From an uncultured Chromatiaceae bacterium (lineage in GTDB: Bacteria; Pseudomonadota; Gammaproteobacteria; Enterobacterales; Alteromonadaceae): DNA of 64,000 nucleotides. Made by a program: the position numbers and the translations under genes. The stretch covers positions 1 to 64,000 of the forward strand of contig CALJUX010000080.1 of assembly GCA_937978655.1 (NCBI GenBank). Reading direction: 5' to 3'. Positions 18,442-26,902 of the stretch are shown here, piece by piece; position 1 is the first letter of the stretch; every line of letters begins with the position of its first letter. The notes beneath the pieces are model-generated. The model saw only the letters and a program-made list of their open reading frames with translations. It had not been told where the DNA came from and ran no database searches.

Positions 18442-20643
18442 TTACGAATATAAGCCTGTTCTGCGGTTCGCTGTCAATTGCTTCAGGTGAGAACTGATAT
18501 GTTCCTGCTGTTCCAGTTGTTCCAGCGTCATGCTCAGTTTGCGTCGCCAGTTCGGATATTCGTCACTGGTGCCCGGCACGTTAACCGGTTCTGTCATCTC
18601 CATCCAGTCTTCCAGCTGCAGACATAACAACTGACAACTGCCACGCGCCAAATGCTGTTGCAAGGCGAAACTGAGGGTGCGGTCCATGCCCAGATGTTCA
18701 ACACTGCGCGGATAATCCGCCGGTAACATGCCGTGGCCATGCAACGAATCCAGAATACGCTGCTTCGATTTATGCCGGTCTTCATACAGACCTGGCAAAA
18801 TCTCTTCAGTGTAAAGCCCCAGCTGCAGACCCAGCTTTAAATCTGAGCAATGCCAGAAACCAATTAACGTTGGCATATCGTGGGTAGTCAGTGCCGACAT
18901 AGCCTGCACCGGATAATGCGCGGTAGAGGTATAACCGCCATCTTCAGCCTGTTCGAAGAAGAAGATCCGGTACGAATACATGCCAAATTGCTGCAGCAAT
19001 TCAAAAATCCCATCCGGCACTGTGCCTAAGTCTTCCCCAATCACCACCGCCTGCTGGCGCTGACTTTCCAGCGCCAGAATGCCGAGTAAGTCCATGATTG
19101 GATAATACAGATAAGCGCCCTCACCAGCTGATGCTGAGCCTTTTGGCACCCACCATAACCGCAACAACGCCATCACGTGGTCAATCCTGAGCGCACCAGA
19201 GTCGCGCATATTGGCGCGGAACAGGTCAATCATCGGCTGATAAGCCTGACGGAACAGTTCATACGGATACATCGGCGGCAGACCCCAATTCTGGCCTTTA
19301 GGTCCTAAAATATCTGGCGGCGCACCAACACTGGCGTCACGGCAATATAGCTCAGGATTGGCCCAGATCTCAGTCGAGGCTTCACTGACTCCGACGGCTA
19401 AATCGCGGTATAAACCGAGCAACATGCCGTGCTCTTTCGCCTGTTGCTGCACTGCGGCCAGCTGCTGCTGCGCACAGAATTGCAGATAACTGAAGAAACC
19501 GATGTCATGCTGATTGGCTGCCGCGAATTGCTGCACGGCTTCGCTGTCAGCGCTGCGGTATTGTTCCGGCCAATTTGGCCAGCCCCAGGCGTGCGGGTCT
19601 TGTGCAATCAAATGCAGATGTAAAGCGTCATAGAGCGCAAGCTGGCGCAGGCTATCGCCGCCTTCTGCGACAAAACGGTTAAATTCCGCCGCCAGCGCCA
19701 CGTCTTTTTGGCCATGGTCCAGATACCACTGATACAAAGCACGCAGCGCTGCCAGCTTCAGCTGCATCACGCCGCTGTAATCAACCCAATGCTTGTCGCG
19801 TTGTGTCTGCAGCTGCGCCTGAAAGTCAGGTTGCGCCAGCTGTTGTTGCAAAGCATCGCACTGCTTGAAGCCCGGCATTTGCGCCACGCTCAGATAAATC
19901 ATATTGAGCCAGCGCCGGCTCGACGGGCTATAAGGACTCGCCGACTCCGGCATCGCCGGATACAAGGCATGAATAGGATTCAGACCAACAAAATCAGCGC
20001 CCTGTGCCGCCAGGTGTTTCACCAGCCGGCCTAAATCGGCAAAGTCACCCACGCCCCAGTTGCTGTCTGATTTCACCGCATACAGCTGGACCGAAATACC
20101 CCACTGTTTTTGCTGCATAAATGCTTGCGGCTGATAACAGCGTTCCGGTACCACAATCAGTGACTGGCTGAAATCGTCGTCATCGCCGTCAATTTTCAGT
20201 GCCAGTTGGTGGTAACCGTATGAAAGTTGCAGCGGCAGCTGGAATTCGTATTGCTGGTACTCGACTTCATCGAACACCGACACTTGCGTCAGTTCACCGT
20301 CTTCGACCGCAACCAGACTGAATTGCTGTTGCGGACCATTTTCCGCCGTGACAGTGACCGACAACTGCTGATGCACCAGCGCCAGCGGCAGGCGCAATTC
20401 GAGCTTGTACTGCTCGCCGCGGTTTTGTACTGACACCGGGTCCAGCGGCTCTGCCCAGTGCAACAGCTGGCGCTGGCGCAGCTGCGCCGCCGCTTTAGCC
20501 TCATCACTGACGTCAAAACCCAGCGCCTGCAGCATGCGTAACTGATCTTTTTCCGCCACTTCAGCCGGATCGCCCCAGGCATCAGTAAATTGCGTTTCAA
20601 TGCCATTAAAGCCGATCAGTTCGGCCAGCAGTGTTTTGTCCAT
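18442..20643 (-). CDS. malQ: 4-alpha-glucanotransferase (amylomaltase, GH77)
   Basis: Disproportionates maltodextrins. 733 aa: an N-terminal ~170-residue beta-rich domain typical of enterobacterial-type MalQ, then the GH77 barrel. Catalytic residues: nucleophile D488 (ALRIDHVMAL), acid/base E537 (VIGEDLGTVP) and D589 (TTHDMPTL). GGAG lies 5 nt before the ATG. First gene of a malQ-glgB-glgX operon and divergent from gapA, so its promoter shares the 249-nt region that holds two HexR-like sites. In this setting it more likely serves glycogen turnover than maltose uptake; no mal transport genes are present. Confidence 0.95.
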   Translation of the reverse strand: MDKTLLAELIGFNGIETQFTDAWGDPAEVAEKDQLRMLQALGFDVSDEAKAAAQLRQRQLLHWAEPLDPVSVQNRGEQYKLELRLPLALVHQQLSVTVTAENGPQQQFSLVAVEDGELTQVSVFDEVEYQQYEFQLPLQLSYGYHQLALKIDGDDDDFSQSLIVVPERCYQPQAFMQQKQWGISVQLYAVKSDSNWGVGDFADLGRLVKHLAAQGADFVGLNPIHALYPAMPESASPYSPSSRRWLNMIYLSVAQMPGFKQCDALQQQLAQPDFQAQLQTQRDKHWVDYSGVMQLKLAALRALYQWYLDHGQKDVALAAEFNRFVAEGGDSLRQLALYDALHLHLIAQDPHAWGWPNWPEQYRSADSEAVQQFAAANQHDIGFFSYLQFCAQQQLAAVQQQAKEHGMLLGLYRDLAVGVSEASTEIWANPELYCRDASVGAPPDILGPKGQNWGLPPMYPYELFRQAYQPMIDLFRANMRDSGALRIDHVMALLRLWWVPKGSASAGEGAYLYYPIMDLLGILALESQRQQAVVIGEDLGTVPDGIFELLQQFGMYSYRIFFFEQAEDGGYTSTAHYPVQAMSALTTHDMPTLIGFWHCSDLKLGLQLGLYTEEILPGLYEDRHKSKQRILDSLHGHGMLPADYPRSVEHLGMDRTLSFALQQHLARGSCQLLCLQLEDWMEMTEPVNVPGTSDEYPNWRRKLSMTLEQLEQQEHISSHLKQLTANRRTGLYS

Positions 20644-20788
20644 AAAGGCTCCAACTCGGTTTCGTCGCTTGGTCCATGCCGGATTTACACAGGGAACTGT
20701 ACCCGGCTCCGGCTTTTGAGACTTTTTTTATCATCTGCCCGCAGTATAAGACTTTAAAAAACAGCGTCGATGGCAAAATTGCAGATTA

Positions 20789-20803
20789 CGTCATTAAATT
20801 ACA
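20789..20803. promoter_or_regulatory. Candidate HexR operator, distal site
   Basis: On the minus strand it reads TGTAATTTAATGACG, which matches the HexR consensus TGTAAT-www-ATTACA with two mismatches in the second half. It lies about 90 bp upstream of the gapA start and 146 bp upstream of malQ; its centre is 63 bp from that of the better site at 20852. Confidence 0.45.
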
Positions 20804-20851
20804 TAAATACGATTGCATAACAAATTTCCGCTTGAAAATGGCGCAAAAAAA

Positions 20852-20866
20852 TGTAATTTTACTACA
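20852..20866. promoter_or_regulatory. Candidate HexR operator, proximal to gapA
   Basis: TGTAATTTTACTACA, a 15-bp near-perfect palindrome with one mismatch to the published HexR consensus TGTAAT-www-ATTACA. It ends 26 bp before the gapA ATG. HexR is the RpiR-type, KDPG-responsive regulator of central carbon genes in proteobacteria, and gap is a known member of its regulon. Binding here is inference. Confidence 0.6.
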
Positions 20867-20892
20867 CAATTCGTCTGCATCAGGGGTGACTT

Positions 20893-21900
20893 ATGACAAT
20901 TCGTGTCGCGATCAATGGTTTTGGCCGTATCGGCCGCAATGTTTTACGTGCTTTATATGAAAGTAAGAAGTCATACGATATTAAAGTGGTCGCCATCAAC
21001 GATTTAGGCGACGCGGCGATCAACGCTCACCTGCTGAAGTACGACACGGCGCATGGCATTTTTGCCGCCAATGTCGAGCATTCTGACAAAGCGATTTATG
21101 TCAATCAGGACGAGATCCTGACCTTAAGCGAACGCAATCCGGCGAATCTGCCTTGGGCTGATTTAAAAGTGGACGTCGTACTGGAATGTACCGGCCTGTT
21201 CACTGACCGCAAATCGGCCGGCGCTCACCTGCAGGCCGGCGCGAAAAAAGTCATCATCTCAGCACCGGCCAAAGATGTTGATGCTACTGTCGTTTATGGT
21301 GTGAACCACGATGTGATCACCCCGGAAATGACCATCATTTCGAACGCCAGCTGCACCACGAACTGTCTGTCACCGATTGCCAAGCCACTGAATGACATTC
21401 TGGGCATTGAATCTGGCCTGATGACGACCATTCACGCTTATACCAACGATCAGCGTTTATCTGATGTGTACCACACCGACGTTCGTCGTGCGCGCGCAGC
21501 GGCGATGTCGATGATCCCAACCAAAACCGGTGCAGCAGCCGCTGTGGGTCTGGTTGTGCCGGCGTTAAAAGGCAAATTCGATGGCCTGGCCGTCCGCGTG
21601 CCGACTATTAACGTGTCTTTAGTTGACTTAACTTTTATCGCCGGTCGCGAAACGACCATCGAAGAAGTCAACCAGATCATCCGTGACGCTGCGGCGCAGT
21701 TCCCGATGAATCAGGTGCTTGCGGTCAACGACCTGCCGCTGGTGTCGGTCGACTTCAACCACAACCCGATGTCATCGATTTTTGATGCGACCGAAACCCG
21801 CGTCAACGGTCGTCTGGTCAAAGTGATGGCCTGGTATGACAACGAGTGGGGTTTCTCCAACCGCATGCTCGATAACACTGTGGAACTGATGAAGTCTTAA
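20893..21900 (+). CDS. gapA: Glyceraldehyde-3-phosphate dehydrogenase, type I
   Basis: Glycolytic NAD-dependent GAPDH, 335 aa, homotetrameric in the family. GFGRIGRN at residues 9-16 binds NAD, and the catalytic Cys154 lies in NASCTTNCLSP with partner His in HAYTNDQ. The C-terminal WYDNEWGFS is intact. AGGGG precedes the ATG by 6 nt. It is followed by a strong terminator and then yeaD on the same strand, as in E. coli. Candidate HexR sites lie upstream. Confidence 0.96.
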   Translation: MTIRVAINGFGRIGRNVLRALYESKKSYDIKVVAINDLGDAAINAHLLKYDTAHGIFAANVEHSDKAIYVNQDEILTLSERNPANLPWADLKVDVVLECTGLFTDRKSAGAHLQAGAKKVIISAPAKDVDATVVYGVNHDVITPEMTIISNASCTTNCLSPIAKPLNDILGIESGLMTTIHAYTNDQRLSDVYHTDVRRARAAAMSMIPTKTGAAAAVGLVVPALKGKFDGLAVRVPTINVSLVDLTFIAGRETTIEEVNQIIRDAAAQFPMNQVLAVNDLPLVSVDFNHNPMSSIFDATETRVNGRLVKVMAWYDNEWGFSNRMLDNTVELMKS

Positions 21901-21914
21901 GCCGACTTTAGCGA

Positions 21915-21946
21915 ACACAAGGCGACTGCGGTCGCCTTTGTTATTT
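21915..21946 (+). terminator. Rho-independent terminator after gapA
   Basis: Stem AAGGCGAC/GTCGCCTT with loop TGCG, then TGTTATTT. It starts 19 nt after the gapA stop codon. Confidence 0.85.
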
Positions 21947-22068
21947 CTGTCTCCGGCGCACAGTTTCGTAAGCAGCACCGACCAGTGAAAATCTGCCCGC
22001 CCGTGCTTGCTTAACTGAACTGTGCAGCACACAATCAAGGCGCATTTCACCGCTAAGAGCTTCAATTT

Positions 22069-22893
22069 ATGGCCAATTTTATCCATCTGGACGGTTACGC
22101 CCATCTCGTTGCTTTACCTTGTATTCGTTTTAGTTTTGCCGACTATAGCGCGGTCGTGTCGCTGTATGGCGGACAAGTACTGTCGCTGAAAAAAGCCGGT
22201 GAAGAATTACTCTGGTTATCCCCAACCACAGACTGGCAACAGCAGCAGCCAATTCGCGGCGGCGTGCCGGTGTGCTGGCCCTGGTTTGGCCCGGCCAGCC
22301 CTGAATTGACCAAAACTGTAGTGCCGAATCACGGTCTGGCCCGCACCGCGATGTGGCAACAAGTGGCGGACGAGAGCTGCAGCGACCACGCCTTGCTGAT
22401 TTTGCAGGCTGAATTTGACAATATTCCCTGGCACAACGGCAAGGTACGGCTGCAATGCCAATATCAGCTCAGCGACAAAGGCCTGCACTTGCACCTGCAC
22501 TGCAGTGATTTAACGATGCAGCAGGCTGCGCTTCACAGCTATTTTGCCTGTGATGATGTCCGCCTGGCCACTGTTACGCCATTGCCGCCGACTTTTATTA
22601 ACAAAGTGGCGCCGGCACAAACAGCCGGTGCGCTCAATTTTGGCGAAGAAACCGACCGGATCTATCCGGGCGCAGCGGCCACATTAACGCTGCAAACGCC
22701 AGCAACGCTGCGGTTACAGCAGGTCGGTCATGACGCATCTGTGGTGTGGAACCCGGGACAGGTTAAAGGCAGTGCCGCGCACGATGTCGGCGCAGAGCAA
22801 TGGGCGAAATTTGTTTGCGTTGAAACCGCGCGGTTAGCTTTAGACGACAACACCGCACTCAATCTGCAGATGACGGTAGGCCGCGCCGGCTGA
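22069..22893 (+). CDS. yeaD: D-hexose-6-phosphate mutarotase (YeaD family)
   Basis: Aldose-1-epimerase fold protein that interconverts the alpha and beta anomers of glucose 6-phosphate and related sugars. 274 aa. Family signatures: GGQVLSLKKAGEELLWLSP near the N-terminus, the phosphosugar-binding RGGVPVCWPWFG (about residues 63-75) and HGLARTAMW (about 92-100); a beta-sandwich pattern continues through VWNPG. It sits directly downstream of gapA in the same orientation, a conserved pairing. Confidence 0.9.
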   Translation: MANFIHLDGYAHLVALPCIRFSFADYSAVVSLYGGQVLSLKKAGEELLWLSPTTDWQQQQPIRGGVPVCWPWFGPASPELTKTVVPNHGLARTAMWQQVADESCSDHALLILQAEFDNIPWHNGKVRLQCQYQLSDKGLHLHLHCSDLTMQQAALHSYFACDDVRLATVTPLPPTFINKVAPAQTAGALNFGEETDRIYPGAAATLTLQTPATLRLQQVGHDASVVWNPGQVKGSAAHDVGAEQWAKFVCVETARLALDDNTALNLQMTVGRAG

Positions 22894-22903
22894 CGCCAGC
22901 AAC

Positions 22904-23314
22904 TTAGTGGCGAAATACCACAAACTGATCCGACAGGCGCTGCTCAGCGCCTTTTTCATCGATAAACAACAGATCCAGCTGCCAGCGCATCTGTTCATCA
23001 GCACAGGCCCCCAGCAGAAACTGGGTTTGCCAGGTCAGTTGTGTGGGATCTGCGTTTTGTTGCCGGTTAAAAAACAACGGCAGCGTTGGCATATCCATAC
23101 TCAGCCCTACTAACACGGCTTTGTGCAGCTGCCAGCCCGGCGGGGTATGAATATCAAGCTGCAGCGGCGACTCAGTCTGTAACCGGGCCGGCTGATAAAT
23201 CAGTGCCGCAGGCCCCTTTTGCACCAGCCGTTGCGACTGCGCAGCCGGCGTCTGCGGGGTGCAGGCGCCAGCCAGAAAAATCAGACACAAGCACAGCAAA
23301 TTTTTCGCAGACAT
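22904..23314 (-). CDS. Predicted lipoprotein of unknown function, divergent from ccoN
   Basis: 136 aa. Signal peptide MSAKNLLCLCLIFLAGAC with a clear lipobox (LAGAC, Cys18), then a compact beta-rich domain of about 110 residues. Within it, VLVGLSMDMPTLPLFF and later LLGACADEQMRWQLDLLF resemble the beta-strand and Met-rich pattern of small periplasmic FixH/YtkA-like domains. I do not recognise the family. The gene is convergent with yeaD (10 nt apart) and divergent from ccoN, sharing the 288-nt oxidase promoter region, so a role linked to cbb3 oxidase or copper is plausible but unproven. Confidence 0.68.
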   Translation of the reverse strand: MSAKNLLCLCLIFLAGACTPQTPAAQSQRLVQKGPAALIYQPARLQTESPLQLDIHTPPGWQLHKAVLVGLSMDMPTLPLFFNRQQNADPTQLTWQTQFLLGACADEQMRWQLDLLFIDEKGAEQRLSDQFVVFRH

Positions 23315-23408
23315 CGGTCATTCCCTTTACAGCACACGGCAGTATTCTATCCTATTCCCACAGCTGCGGAAATTGTTGCTTCAATTGAATATTTTCTGAG
23401 CAGCAACA

Positions 23409-23422
23409 TTGTTCTAAATCAT
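23409..23422 (+). promoter_or_regulatory. Candidate FNR box upstream of ccoN
   Basis: TTGTTCTAAATCAT matches the FNR consensus TTGAT-N4-ATCAA at 8 of 10 positions. It lies 181 bp before the ccoN start; a TATCTTTTTA stretch at 23441-23450 would be the -10 region of a class II promoter. An fnr gene is encoded about 7 kb downstream. Regulation of ccoNOQP by FNR/Anr is well known in proteobacteria. Confidence 0.5.
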
Positions 23423-23602
23423 AAAACCGGCGTATCTGCCTATCTTTTTAGGGGTAAAGCTCGTATGATCCGGCGCAAAGATAGGCTGTGAAAGTGTGCT
23501 GAGTCAGTGGTTTGGCGGCAATTGCAGCGTGTCTAAAATAAGAAAGGTCGCCCTCGGGTGTTTTCATTTACTAACTAGCAAAAAACTGCAGCGGAACTCA
23601 AC

Positions 23603-25030
23603 ATGAGCCATACACAATCGTTAAATGTTGACTACAACTACACAGTTGTCCGCCTATTTGCACTCACAACAGTGTTGTGGGGCATAGTCGGCATGAGCGT
23701 GGGTGTTTTAATTGCGGCACAACTTTACTGGCCAGCACTGAACTTTGATACTGCCTGGTTAACTTATAGCCGTCTTCGTCCTCTTCACACCAACGCGGTG
23801 ATTTTCGCGTTTGGTACCAGCGCCTTATTCGCCACGTCTTATTACGTGGTTCAGCGTACCTGTCAGGTCCGTCTGTTTGCCGAAAAGCTGGCCATGTTCA
23901 CCTTTGTTGGCTGGCAGGTTGTGATTCTCGCAGCAGCCATCACGCTGCCGATGGGTATCAGCCAGAGTAAAGAATACGCTGAGCTGGAATGGCCAATCGA
24001 CTTACTGATCACTGTGGTCTGGGTCAGCTACGCCATCGTGTTCTTCGGTACTTTAATCAAACGTAAAACCAGCCATATCTATGTGGCCAACTGGTTCTAC
24101 GGCGGTTTTATTATCACTGTTGCGGCGCTGCACGTCGTCAATAGCATGGTGATCCCGGTCTCTCTGACCAAATCCTATTCTATTTACGCCGGCGCTGTCG
24201 ATGCGATGGTGCAATGGTGGTACGGCCACAACGCCGTAGGTTTCCTGTTAACTGCGGGTTTCCTCGGTATGATGTACTACTTCGTGCCAAAACAAGCTGG
24301 TCGTCCGGTGTATTCTTACCGGCTGTCAGTGGTGCACTTCTGGGCACTGATCGCACTGTACATCTGGGCAGGTCCACACCACTTACACTACACCGCCCTG
24401 CCGGACTGGACTCAGTCTGTTGGTATGGTGATGTCAGTGATTCTGTTCGTGCCAAGCTGGGGCGGTATGATCAACGGTATCATGACGCTGTCAGGTGCCT
24501 GGCATAAACTGAAAACCGACCCTATCTTACGCTTCCTGATTGTTTCACTGTCTTTCTACGGCATGTCGACTTTCGAAGGCCCAATGATGGCTATCAAATC
24601 AGTAAACGCCTTGTCTCACTATACGGACTGGACTGTAGGTCACGTGCACTCTGGTGCTTTAGGCTGGGTTGCGATGGTTTCTATCGGTGCCCTGTATCAC
24701 CTGATCCCTGCAGTATTCGCGCAAGGTCGTATGTACAGCATCAAACTGATTAACACTCACTTCTGGTTACACACCACTGGCGTAGTTCTGTACATCGTTG
24801 CCCTGTGGATCAGCGGTATTATGCAAGGCATGATGTGGCGTGCAGTGAACACTGACGGCACTCTGACTTACAGCTTTGTCCAGTCGCTGGAAGCTTCATA
24901 TCCGTTCTACCTGATGCGCTTCATCGGTGGTTGTTTCGTCGTCGCCGGTATGCTGGTAATGGCTTACAACGTGATTAAAACCGTACGTGCCAAACAAGGT
25001 ACGTTAGAGCCAATCGCAGAAGCGGCATAA
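23603..25030 (+). CDS. ccoN: cbb3-type cytochrome c oxidase subunit I
   Basis: Catalytic heme-copper subunit of the high-affinity cbb3 oxidase in the inner membrane; it reduces oxygen and pumps protons. 475 aa with about 12 transmembrane helices. Visible haem and copper ligands: the low-spin haem His in RPLHTNAVIF (~60), the CuB region in WWYGHNAVGF (~210) and the His pair in AGPHHLHYTALPDW (~257), and later His residues in VGHVHSGALGW and HFWLHTTGV. The C1-type tyrosine lies in YIWAGPHHLHY. First gene of ccoNOQP; ccoO follows after 10 nt. Confidence 0.97.
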   Translation: MSHTQSLNVDYNYTVVRLFALTTVLWGIVGMSVGVLIAAQLYWPALNFDTAWLTYSRLRPLHTNAVIFAFGTSALFATSYYVVQRTCQVRLFAEKLAMFTFVGWQVVILAAAITLPMGISQSKEYAELEWPIDLLITVVWVSYAIVFFGTLIKRKTSHIYVANWFYGGFIITVAALHVVNSMVIPVSLTKSYSIYAGAVDAMVQWWYGHNAVGFLLTAGFLGMMYYFVPKQAGRPVYSYRLSVVHFWALIALYIWAGPHHLHYTALPDWTQSVGMVMSVILFVPSWGGMINGIMTLSGAWHKLKTDPILRFLIVSLSFYGMSTFEGPMMAIKSVNALSHYTDWTVGHVHSGALGWVAMVSIGALYHLIPAVFAQGRMYSIKLINTHFWLHTTGVVLYIVALWISGIMQGMMWRAVNTDGTLTYSFVQSLEASYPFYLMRFIGGCFVVAGMLVMAYNVIKTVRAKQGTLEPIAEAA

Positions 25031-25040
25031 GGAGTCAGTC

Positions 25041-25682
25041 ATGTCTAAGAATTACCACGAGTTTATTGAGAAAAACGCCGGCTGGCTCGGCATCATGACC
25101 GTTGTTGCCATCAGCTTCGGTACTATGGTTGAGATCACGCCGCTGATGTTTCTGAACGAAACGACTGAACCGGTCGACAATCTGAAACCTTACACTGCGC
25201 TGCAGCTGGAAGGCCGTGATGTGTTTATCCGTGAAGGTTGTACCAACTGCCACAGCCAGATGATCCGGCCGTTCCGTCATGAGACTGAACGTTATGGTCA
25301 CTACTCTGTTGCCGGTGAAAGTGTCTGGGAACACCCGTTTCTGTGGGGCTCTAAGCGGACAGGGCCTGACCTGGCCCGTGTCGGCGGCCGTTACAGCGAC
25401 GACTGGCACTATGCTCACCTTATGGACCCACGTTCTGTTGTGCCTCAGTCCAACATGCCTGGTTATCCCTGGCTGGATACGACTGTGCTGGACGGTCAGC
25501 TGACCGCGAAGAAAATGGCCACATTTAATGTGCTGACCAAAGGCAAAATGCACAAGGACGATGCTGACGGTGTGATGTACTCCGCGGAAGAAATTGCCGC
25601 GGCACAAGAAGCCGTGAAAGGTAAAACTGAAATGCAGGCCCTGATTGCCTATCTGCAATCACTGGGCACCGCACTGAAGTAA
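25041..25682 (+). CDS. ccoO: cbb3-type cytochrome c oxidase subunit II (mono-haem)
   Basis: Membrane-anchored c-type cytochrome that passes electrons from CcoP to CcoN. 213 aa: one N-terminal transmembrane helix (~14-34), then a periplasmic cytochrome c domain with CTNCH at 67-71 and axial Met in the QSNMPGYPW segment. GGAG precedes the ATG. Full family length. Confidence 0.96.
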   Translation: MSKNYHEFIEKNAGWLGIMTVVAISFGTMVEITPLMFLNETTEPVDNLKPYTALQLEGRDVFIREGCTNCHSQMIRPFRHETERYGHYSVAGESVWEHPFLWGSKRTGPDLARVGGRYSDDWHYAHLMDPRSVVPQSNMPGYPWLDTTVLDGQLTAKKMATFNVLTKGKMHKDDADGVMYSAEEIAAAQEAVKGKTEMQALIAYLQSLGTALK

Positions 25683-25687
25683 CCGCC

Positions 25688-25867
25688 ATGGACTTCGTGA
25701 CAGTACACAGCATTTTCACCGTGATTATTTTTGTGGCTTTTATCGGCCTGGTGGTGTGGTTGTTTGCGTTCAAACGTAAACCCGACTTTGACCAGGTCGC
25801 AAATGTGATATTTGCCGACGATAAAAAGCCACAACAAAAACAACAACAGGAGTCGGATCATGAGTAG
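25688..25867 (+). CDS. ccoQ: cbb3-type cytochrome oxidase subunit CcoQ
   Basis: Short gene of 59 codons between ccoO and ccoP. Begins MDFVTVHSIFTVIIF with one transmembrane helix (residues ~9-28), then the basic FKRKPDFDQVANV segment characteristic of CcoQ/FixQ and a Gln/Lys-rich C-terminus. It starts 5 nt after ccoO and overlaps the start of ccoP by 8 nt. CcoQ stabilises the assembled oxidase. Confidence 0.9.
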   Translation: MDFVTVHSIFTVIIFVAFIGLVVWLFAFKRKPDFDQVANVIFADDKKPQQKQQQESDHE

Positions 25868-26834
25868 CTTTTGGAGTGCTTGGATCATTGTATTTACACT
25901 GGCATGCCTGGTCGTGTGCTTTGTGTTACTGACATGGAACCTTAAGAACCATGTAGGTGTACCAGAAAACGAAACCACCGGTCATGAGTTTGACGGGATT
26001 TCCGAAATCAATAACCCGCTGCCGAAGTGGTGGACCATTATGTTCTACGCCACCTTCGCCTGGTCGGTGTATTACTTTGCCGCCTACCCGGGCCTGGGTA
26101 GCTGGAAAGGCCTGTTTGGCTGGACCAGCTCAAACCAGGGCGTGAAATCGCTGGCTGAATCTAAAGCCGCCGTCGAAGCGAACAAAGCTGCCGGTACGCC
26201 GTCTCAGCTGGACGCTGAATACGTCAAAGCGGAAGGCACTTTTGCCAAAGAGTTTGCTAAATACACCAGCCGTCCGGTTGAAGAACTGGCGTTTGATAAA
26301 GACGCGCTGAAAGTCGGTCAACGTCTGTTCCTGCAAAACTGTGCGCAATGTCACGGTTCAGATGCCCGCGGTCAGCGTGGCTTCCCGAACCTGACAGATA
26401 ACGACTGGTTATATGGCGGCACTGCCGACAAGATCGTCGAAACCCTGCGTCATGGCCGTAAAGCGGCAATGCCAGCCTGGGGCGAAGCGCTCGGTGACCA
26501 AGGTGTGAAAGAGATGACGGCCTATGTGCTGAGTCTGTCAGGCCGTAAAGTCAACGATAACGACGCTGCTGCCGGTAAAGCCAAGTTCGGCATGTGTGCT
26601 GCCTGTCACGGCATGGACGGCAAAGGCTCTTTAGCCCACAACCTGCCGTTTGGAGCACCGAACCTGACTGACAGTACCTGGTTATACGGCGGTTCAGCCG
26701 GCACTATTGAACAGACTTTACGTCTGGGCCGTAATGGTCAGATGCCTGCCTTTGGCGAGCGTCTGGGTGAAGACAAAATCCACGTGATCGCGGCGTACGT
26801 ATACCGCCTGTCACGTCCGGATGAAGCCAAATAA
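25860..26834 (+). CDS. ccoP: cbb3-type cytochrome c oxidase subunit III (di-haem)
   Basis: Entry point for electrons into the oxidase. 324 aa: two N-terminal hydrophobic helices (about 4-24 and 54-75), a linker, then two cytochrome c domains with CAQCH at 161-165 and CAACH at 246-250, each with a downstream Met ligand (AAMPAWG, GQMPAFG). The ATG at 25860 (MSSFWSAW) has AGGAG upstream and overlaps ccoQ. A terminator follows, so fixH and ccoI are at least partly transcribed separately. Confidence 0.96.
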   Translation: MSSFWSAWIIVFTLACLVVCFVLLTWNLKNHVGVPENETTGHEFDGISEINNPLPKWWTIMFYATFAWSVYYFAAYPGLGSWKGLFGWTSSNQGVKSLAESKAAVEANKAAGTPSQLDAEYVKAEGTFAKEFAKYTSRPVEELAFDKDALKVGQRLFLQNCAQCHGSDARGQRGFPNLTDNDWLYGGTADKIVETLRHGRKAAMPAWGEALGDQGVKEMTAYVLSLSGRKVNDNDAAAGKAKFGMCAACHGMDGKGSLAHNLPFGAPNLTDSTWLYGGSAGTIEQTLRLGRNGQMPAFGERLGEDKIHVIAAYVYRLSRPDEAK

Positions 26835-26856
26835 GCACCATGTAGTGATGACCACC

Positions 26857-26883
26857 GAAGCCCCCTTGTGGGGCTTCTTTTTA
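26857..26883 (+). terminator. Rho-independent terminator after ccoP
   Basis: Stem GAAGCCCC/GGGGCTTC with a 5-nt loop followed by TTTTTAT, 22 nt after the ccoP stop and 20 nt before fixH. It would make the structural genes more abundant than the assembly genes. Confidence 0.8.
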
Positions 26884-26902
26884 TCTGCCTGAGGAAGTTC
26901 CG

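Noticed and set aside
23369..23388. Possible FNR half-sites in TTGTTGCTTCAATTG upstream of ccoN
   Set aside because: Spacing between TTG and CAA is wrong (6 instead of 8); the site at 23409 is better.
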